A DNA stretch of 38,300 nucleotides from IMG/VR virus record IMGVR_UViG_3300043313_001951, positions 1 through 38,300 of that record; one strand, written 5' to 3'. Position numbers and translations under genes: made by a program. This DNA comes from a virus. The notes below the pieces were generated by a model. That model ran no database searches and had not been told where the DNA came from. It saw only the letters and a list, made by a program, of their open reading frames with translations. Positions 22,216 to 27,854 of this stretch are shown in pieces. The stretch's first letter is position 1, and each line of letters starts with the position of its first letter.

Positions 22216-22568
22216 TTGCCCTCCTCCTCGAACAGGCCCATGGCCTCGGCCTCGGCCGCAGCCTGGAGGACCCGGCAGGACCGGCACGAGCAGTCGGCGT
22301 ACGTGGGGCCGTCGATGCCCGGGAGGACGACGCAGCCCTTGGAGCCGATCGGCACGATGCGCTCGACCTTGTGCCGGTTGGTGCACACGTGGCCCTGATC
22401 GGCCCACACCAGGGCCTCGACCCGGTTGGGGAACGAACCGTGCTCGACCGTGGAGTCGTGGAGGTGGCGGATCCGCCCGTCCTCGCACCGCACGATGAAG
22501 CGGGGGGCGGGGGAGGTGGAGCGCGCCTGGGCGTTCTCGTAGCGCTCGGAGGGGAAGTGGTAGCTCAT
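22212..22568 (-). CDS. Hypothetical protein
   Basis: A 118-residue protein from ATG 22568. Beta-rich start (RFIVRCEDGRIRHLHDSTVE), middle (HKVERIVPIGSKGCVVLP) and a Cys cluster YADCSCRSCRVLQ, then an acidic helix. Transcribed from the third copy of the conserved leaderless promoter and coupled to the next gene. Not recognised. Confidence 0.8.
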   Translation of the reverse strand: MSYHFPSERYENAQARSTSPAPRFIVRCEDGRIRHLHDSTVEHGSFPNRVEALVWADQGHVCTNRHKVERIVPIGSKGCVVLPGIDGPTYADCSCRSCRVLQAAAEAEAMGLFEEEGK

Positions 22569-22576
22569 GGGGACAA

Positions 22577-22607
22577 ACGATAGCGGGGTATCAGCAGAAG
22601 CGTGCAC
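22577..22607 (-). promoter_or_regulatory. Leaderless promoter with conserved upstream block
   Basis: Minus-strand TATCGT (22577-22582), eight bases before ATG 22568. The third copy of the 28-base block lies at 22580-22607, differing mainly by TG for CC in the middle. Confidence 0.7.
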
Positions 22608-22626
22608 CCTCGTGCATCTTTCCCCA

Positions 22627-22680
22627 CGTGCTTGCAACAGCAAGCGCGGTGGCCGGTGCGTGCTTGCAACAGCAAGCGCG
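22627..22680. repeat. Two 22-base direct repeats, each a hairpin
   Basis: Identical 22-base units at 22627-22648 and 22659-22680 contain GCTTGC-AACA-GCAAGC. The period is 32 bases. They lie between the stop of the 22701 gene and the promoter of the 22568 gene, so they may act as tandem terminators or as protein-binding sites. Confidence 0.8.
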
Positions 22681-22700
22681 CAGCGCGCAGCGCAGGCCCG

Positions 22701-22973
22701 TCAGGGCCACGTGTCGCCGCGCAGCGGCGACACGTCCCACGGCGTGTGGCCCGGGGCGTGCCAGTGCTGCGGCACGGCCGGGCCGACGGCCACCGCCCCG
22801 CAGGCGCACACGTGCACCGGCACCGAGGAGCCCACCCGCCCACGCTCGGCCTCGAACACCACGGCGTGCTCGGCGTGGCTGTAGCGGGGCTCCGTGCACA
22901 CGTGGAGCACGGGCAGGGTCTCGACCTCGGGGCGGCTGGCCTGCCAACGGTGGCCACACGGTGGATCACTCAT
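22701..22973 (-). CDS. Cys/His-containing hypothetical protein
   Basis: A 90-residue protein from ATG 22973; GTG 22991 would add six residues. SDPPCGHRWQAS, LPVLHVCTEPRYSHAEHAV and VPVHVCACGAVAVG contain cysteines and histidines suited to metal binding. Its 3' end is folded into a 12-base-pair hairpin. Unknown function. Confidence 0.7.
   Translation of the reverse strand: MSDPPCGHRWQASRPEVETLPVLHVCTEPRYSHAEHAVVFEAERGRVGSSVPVHVCACGAVAVGPAVPQHWHAPGHTPWDVSPLRGDTWP
22709..22735 (-). terminator. Hairpin with GCA triloop at a gene end
   Basis: Perfect 12-base-pair stem ACGTGTCGCCGC/GCGGCGACACGT with loop GCA, inside the last codons of the 22701 gene. Same stem-plus-triloop architecture as the 15.9 kb array. 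Could be a terminator overlapping the stop. Confidence 0.6.
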
Positions 22974-23057
22974 ACACGGGTATGTGCCCACGCACCCGGG
23001 CGGCAGGGAGGGAGTCCTTGTGGCCAGGTGCGTGGGCGGGTGCGATTCTTACATGTT

Positions 23058-23115
23058 GTTCCAAGGTGTTCCAAGCTCGGGGGTGTTCCAAGGGGTGTTC
23101 CAAGGGGTGTTCCAA
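23058..23115 (+). repeat. Five clustered GTTCCAA repeats
   Basis: GTTCCAA starts at 23058, 23068, 23085, 23097 and 23109, all in one direction. The last three are in a GGGGTGTTCCAAG context with a 12-base period. The cluster lies in the 145-base gap between the 22973 and 23119 genes. Ten more copies occur downstream to 33378. Iteron-like binding sites are the simplest reading. Confidence 0.85.
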
Positions 23116-23118
23116 GGC

Positions 23119-23214
23119 TCAGCCGTGGATGCCCACCCACAGGATGAGGAGGCAGGGGGCCAGAACACCGAGGATCCAGATCAGGGCCACGGTGTCACGC
23201 TCACGAAGCCTCAT
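23119..23214 (-). CDS. 31-residue membrane peptide
   Basis: ATG 23214 to TGA 23119, overlapping the upstream gene by 14 bases. MRLRERDTVALIWILGVLAP then CLLILWVGIHG: a basic start and one hydrophobic helix. A tiny single-pass membrane protein, typical of late or accessory phage genes. Confidence 0.62.
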   Translation of the reverse strand: MRLRERDTVALIWILGVLAPCLLILWVGIHG

Positions 23215-23590
23215 GGCGCTCCACCGGCTCGTAGGGGCCGAAGAACTCCTCGGGCACGTCGCAGCGCACGATGTGCAGGGCCTCCATCATCGCCCCACGT
23301 CGGAAGCCCTCACGGGTGTGCTCGGCGTTCCAAGCGTTGAGTCGTTCCAACGTCTCCAGGCTCAGCGACTCCACGCCCAGCATGTGGGCCAGGGTGCCCG
23401 TGTAGCGCCGCTCACCATCGATCTCGATGGCTGCCAGCGTCATCGGCTTGCGGACCTTGTCGGCCTCGTACTCACGTGTGCGGGCCTTGTGGCGCTCGTT
23501 CAGCACCGGGTAGAGCAGGGCCACACCGAGGCTGTAGCGCAGCCCACGGAGCCACCCATGGGTGTGGATGCGGTGCATGAACAGGCTCAT
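23201..23590 (-). CDS. Hypothetical protein
   Basis: A 129-residue protein from ATG 23590 (ATGA overlap). A basic, partly hydrophobic start (HGWLRGLRYSLGVALLYPVL) is followed by a charged region and MTLAAIEIDGERRYTGTLAH, then helices ending in EEFFGPYEPVERHE. Two GTTCCAA words (read as TTGGAAC in the coding strand) lie inside. No family was recognised. Confidence 0.78.
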   Translation of the reverse strand: MSLFMHRIHTHGWLRGLRYSLGVALLYPVLNERHKARTREYEADKVRKPMTLAAIEIDGERRYTGTLAHMLGVESLSLETLERLNAWNAEHTREGFRRGAMMEALHIVRCDVPEEFFGPYEPVERHEAS

Positions 23591-23772
23591 GACGTCCTCG
23601 CCTCCTCGTTCCAATCCCGCTTCAACAGCCGCAGGCATGACCTGCATGTCACCTGCCTGGAGTTGCGGACCGTCCACACCGCCCAGTCCTCGTAGTCGGT
23701 GCGACACAGGGCGACCTGGCCAGATCCGGCGAAGTGTGTACGCCGCTCGGGTGTTGGCGACGGCCCGTTCAT
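23587..23772 (-). CDS. Small Cys-containing protein
   Basis: A 61-residue protein from ATG 23772: HFAGSGQVALCRTDYEDWAV, then RQVTCRSCLRLLKRDW. One Cys plus CxxC, with His, could bind zinc. This resembles small actinophage proteins with the pattern H...CG...V...V-C-x-C-x-K/R. Coupled to both neighbours. Confidence 0.72.
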   Translation of the reverse strand: MNGPSPTPERRTHFAGSGQVALCRTDYEDWAVWTVRNSRQVTCRSCLRLLKRDWNEEARTS

Positions 23773-24143
23773 GGCCTCGGCTCCAGCGACAGCATGCGGA
23801 GGTTGAGGACGTTGGTGACCATCGGCTGGAGCCGTTCGAGGAACGGGGCCAGGGTCTCGTCGTCGGTGTCGTCACCTGGCACCAGGTCGTTGTGGGCCAG
23901 GAGGGTGAGCAACCTCGGGATCATCCAGTCAGCGTCGCGCAGGATGGCCTCGACCAACCGGTGCGCCTCGGTCTCCTCAGGCTCGATGATGTTGTCACTG
24001 TTGCCAGCGACCGCACCCGTGTCCTCGTGGACCCACGTGGGGCCGTGGCCCCCGGGGACGATGCGGATGGGTCGCAGGCACTCGAAGCACACCTGGGGCT
24101 CGCCCTTGACCCTGGGGTGCGGCGTGGCCTTGTGCACGCTCAT
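23769..24143 (-). CDS. Hypothetical protein with CxxC knuckle
   Basis: A 124-residue protein from ATG 24143. QVCFECLRPIRIVPGGHGPT then WVHEDTG gives CxxC plus two His. The rest is helical and acidic (EAHRLVEAILRDADWMIPRL, LAPFLERLQPMVTNVLNLR). Function unknown. Confidence 0.78.
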   Translation of the reverse strand: MSVHKATPHPRVKGEPQVCFECLRPIRIVPGGHGPTWVHEDTGAVAGNSDNIIEPEETEAHRLVEAILRDADWMIPRLLTLLAHNDLVPGDDTDDETLAPFLERLQPMVTNVLNLRMLSLEPRP

Positions 24144-24301
24144 GGCGTCGCGTCCTTGCCGTCCAGGGCGTCGTTGAGGCCCCGCTTGAACTCGGCCATC
24201 GTGCCCCGCTTGGCATGCTCGCCCATGTCGTAGCGCACGTCGTAGGTGGGGTCCTCGCGACGGATCTCACCGATCTGGTAGCCGTCCTCGTACGGGGTCA
24301 C
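24140..24301 (-). CDS. Small charged hypothetical protein
   Basis: A 53-residue protein from GTG 24301 (GTGA overlap with the upstream stop) to TGA 24140 (overlapping the next ATG). TPYEDGYQIGEIRREDPTYD and AEFKRGLNDALDGKD: a helix-rich small protein with high GC3. Not recognised. Confidence 0.7.
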   Translation of the reverse strand: MTPYEDGYQIGEIRREDPTYDVRYDMGEHAKRGTMAEFKRGLNDALDGKDATP

Positions 24302-24570
24302 GGCTGGGCCTCGTCGATGGCCTTGGACAGGAAGTTGCGGACCTCGTCAGCGATGCCGACGGGGATGAACGTCTCGGCGTCAGCCATGGCGGCGGCGCTG
24401 ATGTACGCCTTCCACGCATCCTGCACGCTCGGGCGGCTGGGCTGGGCTGCCAGCACGGCGTAGTGCTGGGCGAACTCCTGGGCGTCCACGTTGCGCCCGA
24501 TGCCAGCGTCCTGCTGGCCCCAGGCGTACCACGCTGCGGTGATGTGGGGGATGTCGTTGGTGATGCTCAT
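24298..24570 (-). CDS. Helical hypothetical protein
   Basis: A 90-residue, almost all-helical protein from ATG 24570 (HITAAWYAWGQQDAGIG, VDAQEFAQHYAVLAAQ). It has a 40-base leader downstream of a conserved TAGACT promoter. Opens a four- to five-gene leftward run. Function unknown. Confidence 0.78.
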   Translation of the reverse strand: MSITNDIPHITAAWYAWGQQDAGIGRNVDAQEFAQHYAVLAAQPSRPSVQDAWKAYISAAAMADAETFIPVGIADEVRNFLSKAIDEAQP

Positions 24571-24603
24571 GTGTGGTTTCCAGTCAGGTGGAACGGTTGG
24601 TGG

Positions 24604-24622
24604 TGAGTGCAGTCTAGTGGGG
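24604..24622 (-). promoter_or_regulatory. Conserved 19-base promoter element (TAGACT)
   Basis: TGAGTGCAGTCTAGTGGGG on the plus strand, identical to 25435-25453. Read on the minus strand it is CCCCACTAGACTGCACTCA, with TAGACT as a likely -10 and the transcript starting within GCACTCA, about 40 bases ahead of ATG 24570. Confidence 0.7.
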
Positions 24623-24634
24623 GATAGTGGGGTA

Positions 24635-24898
24635 TCAACCCCCTCGGTTGGATTTCCCCATGCCCCAGATCCAGCCCCACCACAGGGTGGGGATGAGGAC
24701 GCAGAACACGAGGATCATGATCAGCCCGGCGAACGGGTTGCGACCGGCCGAGCACAGGATGCTGGCGATGATGAAGCCGAAGAGGATGCACGGGGGCACC
24801 GCACGCCCCAGGGTGCCCCGCGACGAGCGCTGCATGGGCACCCCGGGCGTGGGCACGGGACGGGTGGTGATGAACGCCGTGGTGCGCTGGCCGGTCAT
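24635..24898 (-). CDS. Two-pass membrane protein
   Basis: An 87-residue protein from ATG 24898 (ATGA overlap). A polar start is followed by PPCILFGFIIASILCSAG and FAGLIMILVFCVLIPTLWWG, then a short basic tail. Two helices with a short loop is the class II holin layout. However, no lysis partner is adjacent, so holin is only a possibility. Confidence 0.76.
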   Translation of the reverse strand: MTGQRTTAFITTRPVPTPGVPMQRSSRGTLGRAVPPCILFGFIIASILCSAGRNPFAGLIMILVFCVLIPTLWWGWIWGMGKSNRGG

Positions 24899-25410
24899 GA
24901 CCACACCGATCGCAGGGCCTCGACGAGACGGCCGGTGAACTGGGCGTCGCCGGGCAGCACGTACTCCGGGCTCCAGCGGATGGTGTTGGCGTGGCGCACG
25001 TAGGGCAACTGGATGCCCTCGGAGGTCGTGGGCGTGAGGATGTAGATCACCAGGCACTCCGACACCCCGGGCTCACCGGCCTCGTGCATGGCCTGGAGGC
25101 TGCCGCCGTAGCTCGCCCGGCGGGCCAGGGCCTCGTCAGGGTTGCCCTCGGCGGTCATCATGTAGCTGTCCACGGTGAGACCCAGCGACACCGGGTGCGC
25201 CTCGCGCAGCGCGGGGGCGATGGCCGTGATCATGTCGAACGGGTGGCCACCGACCAGCACCATGACGTCGTACTGACCGTCCGGGTGCTCGGCAGTCACG
25301 TGCTCGACGATGAGGGTCGGCATGAACTCGTCACCGATGGCGGCCTGGGCCTCCATGGCCTCCTTGCCGATGTCGATGAGATGGTCACGGGTGTTCAGCT
25401 TGTCGGTCAT
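24895..25410 (-). CDS. Hypothetical protein
   Basis: A 171-residue protein from ATG 25410. LIDIGKEAMEAQAAIGDEFM then PTLIVEHVTAEHPDGQYDVM, DMITAIAPALREAHPVSLGL and ECLVIYILTP suggest an alpha/beta fold with alternating strands and helices. No catalytic motif was recognised. Expressed from the second copy of the TAGACT element with a GAAGGA ribosome-binding site. Confidence 0.8.
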   Translation of the reverse strand: MTDKLNTRDHLIDIGKEAMEAQAAIGDEFMPTLIVEHVTAEHPDGQYDVMVLVGGHPFDMITAIAPALREAHPVSLGLTVDSYMMTAEGNPDEALARRASYGGSLQAMHEAGEPGVSECLVIYILTPTTSEGIQLPYVRHANTIRWSPEYVLPGDAQFTGRLVEALRSVWS

Positions 25411-25434
25411 GTCAGGGGTCCTTCGTGGTGGGGT

Positions 25435-25453
25435 TGAGTGCAGTCTAGTGGGG
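25435..25453 (-). promoter_or_regulatory. Conserved 19-base promoter element (TAGACT), second copy
   Basis: Exact match to 24604-24622. Its minus-strand TAGACT would start a transcript about 30 bases ahead of ATG 25410. Confidence 0.7.
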
Positions 25454-25487
25454 CATGGTGGGGATTCCTCCCCACCTTACCCAACTA

Positions 25488-26309
25488 TCAGGCGACCTTG
25501 GACTTGCCCTTGCGGGCCTTGGCGGCGTCGATGGACGCCGAGATCGTCGACATGATGTCGTCGCTGATGGCCGGGGTCTCGACCTTGGCCGGGACCGGGA
25601 CACCATCGGCCTTCTGGTTCACGTAGGCGGCGACGGCCGGGGCCGTGTCGTCGGTGATCACCGGGGTGTCGATGCCGATGGCGTCGATCAGCGACGCCAC
25701 CATGTCGACCTCGGCCTTGGCGTAGGACACCGTGATGGCCGGGATGCGGGCACGCACCTGGTCGGCGGTGTGCACGAGGATCAGGTCACCGTCGGCGGTG
25801 AGCAGGGCGTAGCGGGCCGGGCCACGCATGGCCACCTTGACCAGGGCGCAGACCTTGCGCTTGGCCATGCCTGCGAGCAGGACGGCGTACGCCTTCTCGA
25901 TGGCCGGGTTGCTGCGGCCCTTCTCGCGCTTGGGGCGCACCTGGAGCACGTCCTCAGCGAGGTACGCACCCATGTCCTTGACCGGGACGAACGTCTCGAC
26001 CTCGGCCAGGCCCTTGGGGCTGGTGCAGTCAGCGATCTCGTCGTCGGTCAGGACGACCCACGCACCGGAGTCGGCCTCGGCCATCCGCAGCACGTCGGCG
26101 GAGTCGATGACCTCGCCCGTGTCCTTGCGGACCGGCGACCGGCCGACGGCGATGAACTGACCGTCGACCTCGATGAACTCCTTGCGGGCCACCCGGGTGG
26201 ACTCGGTGCCGCTGTACACCGACAGCGGGATGGCGATCAGGCCCACGCTGAGCGTGATCGTGTTGGTGGCCCGCTGCGGGGCCGGTGCGATTGCGGTGTG
26301 CTGTGTCAT
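25488..26309 (-). CDS. ku: Ku homologue (DNA end-binding protein)
   Basis: A 273-residue protein from ATG 26309, with a leaderless TACACT seven bases upstream. It follows the bacterial Ku plan: TITLSVGLIAIPLSVYSGTE at the start (bacterial SISFGLVNIPVKLYSATE), VVLTDDEIADC, VETFVPVKDMGAYLAEDVLQ, then KAYAVLLAGMAKRKVCALVK and ALLTADGDLILVHTADQVR. Ku forms a ring-shaped homodimer that loads on double-strand ends and recruits LigD. The C-terminal 70 residues are Asp/Ala-rich and end in a Lys-rich tail. Actinobacteriophages such as Omega and Corndog encode Ku and use host LigD for end joining. No ligase is seen in this window. Confidence 0.88.
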   Translation of the reverse strand: MTQHTAIAPAPQRATNTITLSVGLIAIPLSVYSGTESTRVARKEFIEVDGQFIAVGRSPVRKDTGEVIDSADVLRMAEADSGAWVVLTDDEIADCTSPKGLAEVETFVPVKDMGAYLAEDVLQVRPKREKGRSNPAIEKAYAVLLAGMAKRKVCALVKVAMRGPARYALLTADGDLILVHTADQVRARIPAITVSYAKAEVDMVASLIDAIGIDTPVITDDTAPAVAAYVNQKADGVPVPAKVETPAISDDIMSTISASIDAAKARKGKSKVA

Positions 26310-26316
26310 GGGGATC

Positions 26317-26322
26317 AGTGTA
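26317..26322 (-). promoter_or_regulatory. Leaderless-type -10 (TACACT) of ku
   Basis: Minus-strand TACACT, seven bases before ATG 26309. It is separated from the AAA+ gene only by a terminator hairpin, so ku has its own promoter. Confidence 0.65.
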
Positions 26323-26326
26323 CACG

Positions 26327-26358
26327 TGTGGGGGGAGATGCCAACATCTCCCCCCACA
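26327..26358 (-). terminator. Strong hairpin between the AAA+ gene and ku
   Basis: Perfect 14-base-pair stem TGTGGGGGGAGATG/CATCTCCCCCCACA with loop CCAA. It starts 11 bases beyond the AAA+ stop. No T tract follows on the minus strand, but the stem is very stable. Confidence 0.78.
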
Positions 26359-26368
26359 TTTGTGCAAC

Positions 26369-27703
26369 TCAGTCGAGCAACGCCTGGAGGGCGTCACGGG
26401 GGTCGTTGTTGTTCAACTCGGCCTGCCGCCGCTCCTCCTCCATCATGAGGTTGATGGAGCGGTCGGTGATGATGGCGTCGACCGTGTCCTGCTCGGTGAT
26501 CTGGAACATGCCCTTGAACACCTCCAGGGCCAGGTCCACACCGAACGCCGCGATGTCCTTCTCCAGGCGCATGAGCGCCGCCGTGCCGACCGGGGTCCGC
26601 AGGCCCCGGCTGTTCATCTTGCGGGCGGTGCGGACGCACTCACCGAGCAGACGCACGGCCGGGCTCTTGATCAGGCGGGACTCGACATCGTCGTCGTAGC
26701 CCCAGGCGATGTGGCGGAACCGGTTGATGAACGCCTCGTTCATCTGGCCCATGCCCCGGTAGTTGCCGTCGTTGTACGTGCCGACGATCCACAGGTCCGG
26801 GTGGGCCGTGACGACCTCGGGCATGAAGAGCCCGCCCTTGGTGACGGCCTTGCCCCGGTTGACGAACTGGTGGCGGCTGTCGCACAGCGGGTGGAGGCTG
26901 GACGTCACGCGCTCGCCCATGGCGTTGATCTCGTCGAGGTACAGGATGCCCCCGCACTCAGCGGCCAGGGCGACGACGCCCGGGAGGTTGACGAGCCGAT
27001 CGATACCGACCTCAGGGTCGGCGTAGGTCACGGCCTGACCGAACAGGTCGAAGTCGGTGACCCCGGACGAGCCCGACAGGGTGAAGATCGGCATCGGCTT
27101 GGGGTAGCCCATGGCGTCGGCCCAGGCGATGGCCAGCACCTCGACGAGGATCGTCTTGCCCGCCTGGGTGTCGCCCTTCAACATGATGTTGGCCGGGTGT
27201 CCCTCGTTCTCGGCCCGGTGGGAGTCACCGGTGAACGTGAGGAGGAACTGGACGTCGGTCATCCCGTTCATCATCTGACGGTTGACGTACCGCTTGACCT
27301 TGGTGCGGCTGGGGCGCAGGTGGTCGAGCCGGGGGTCCATCGGATCGGTGATCGGCGTGACCGGCTGACGGGCCACGGTGATGGCCTCGCCGGTGACCGG
27401 GTTGAGCACGGTGGCCATGGGGCCGATGGCGGTGACCGGGGCCTCGACGGCCTGGACCGGCGCGGTGTGGGCGGTGCCCTGGATGGCCGGGCTGTCGATG
27501 CCCATGGGCTCGTCGCTCAGGAGGCGAGGCAGGATGTAGTCCTGCGTGCCGTCCTCGAACTTGACGGTGATCTTGCGCTGACGACCCTGGGGGTCGTCAT
27601 CGGGGAACGGGTGGTTGTCGACGATCGTGACGATCTCGTCGGCCAGCAGACCCGAGATGACTCGGTACTGGAAGCCGGGGATGAGGAAGTGGGCCTTGGC
27701 CAT
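26369..27703 (-). CDS. MoxR/CobS-like AAA+ ATPase
   Basis: A 444-residue protein from ATG 27703 with GAAGGA upstream. Residues 1-60 form a small beta-rich start and residues 60-135 are a Pro/Thr linker. The AAA+ core has Walker A GDTQAGKT (177-184), DFDLFGQ (217-223), Walker B ILYLDEIN (253-260), sensor 1 VGTYND (307-312) and an arginine finger in NEAFINRFR (322-330). The DFDLFGQ step and NRF finger are typical of MoxR/CobS-type ATPases, which work with a VWA partner to remodel or load proteins. The divergent neighbour at 27855 is such a partner. In CobST the pair drives cobalt insertion; no corrin genes are here, so the substrate is unknown. Confidence 0.9.
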   Translation of the reverse strand: MAKAHFLIPGFQYRVISGLLADEIVTIVDNHPFPDDDPQGRQRKITVKFEDGTQDYILPRLLSDEPMGIDSPAIQGTAHTAPVQAVEAPVTAIGPMATVLNPVTGEAITVARQPVTPITDPMDPRLDHLRPSRTKVKRYVNRQMMNGMTDVQFLLTFTGDSHRAENEGHPANIMLKGDTQAGKTILVEVLAIAWADAMGYPKPMPIFTLSGSSGVTDFDLFGQAVTYADPEVGIDRLVNLPGVVALAAECGGILYLDEINAMGERVTSSLHPLCDSRHQFVNRGKAVTKGGLFMPEVVTAHPDLWIVGTYNDGNYRGMGQMNEAFINRFRHIAWGYDDDVESRLIKSPAVRLLGECVRTARKMNSRGLRTPVGTAALMRLEKDIAAFGVDLALEVFKGMFQITEQDTVDAIITDRSINLMMEEERRQAELNNNDPRDALQALLD

Positions 27704-27854
27704 GTCGGTCGGTGTCCTTCGTGGGGTGTCAGGGGAACGAGGCATACCATACTCTGATATCAGTCGGTCCCCAACCTCGTGCACCATCTTTCTTTCTTCC
27801 CCACTCTCGTGCACAACGTTGCAGTCTGGTTCACAGGGGTGTATCTTGTCATCC
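27704..27854. promoter_or_regulatory. Divergent promoters of the AAA+ and VWA genes
   Basis: Rightward: TTGCAG (27819-27824), 17 bases, TATCTT (27842-27847), seven bases, ATG 27855, a near-ideal leaderless promoter. Leftward: minus-strand TTGGGG, 17 bases, TATGGT near 27745, with a 40-base leader containing GAAGGA. A GATATC palindrome lies between the leftward boxes. Confidence 0.75.

Noticed and set aside
20743-22398. A 551-codon plus-strand frame
   Set aside because: It crosses two strong terminators and two promoters of minus-strand genes and reads as Val/Gly/Arg shadow sequence.
25455-27757. Long plus-strand frames opposite Ku and the AAA+ ATPase
   Set aside because: They mirror well-supported minus-strand genes in high-GC DNA and have no recognisable motifs or ribosome-binding sites.
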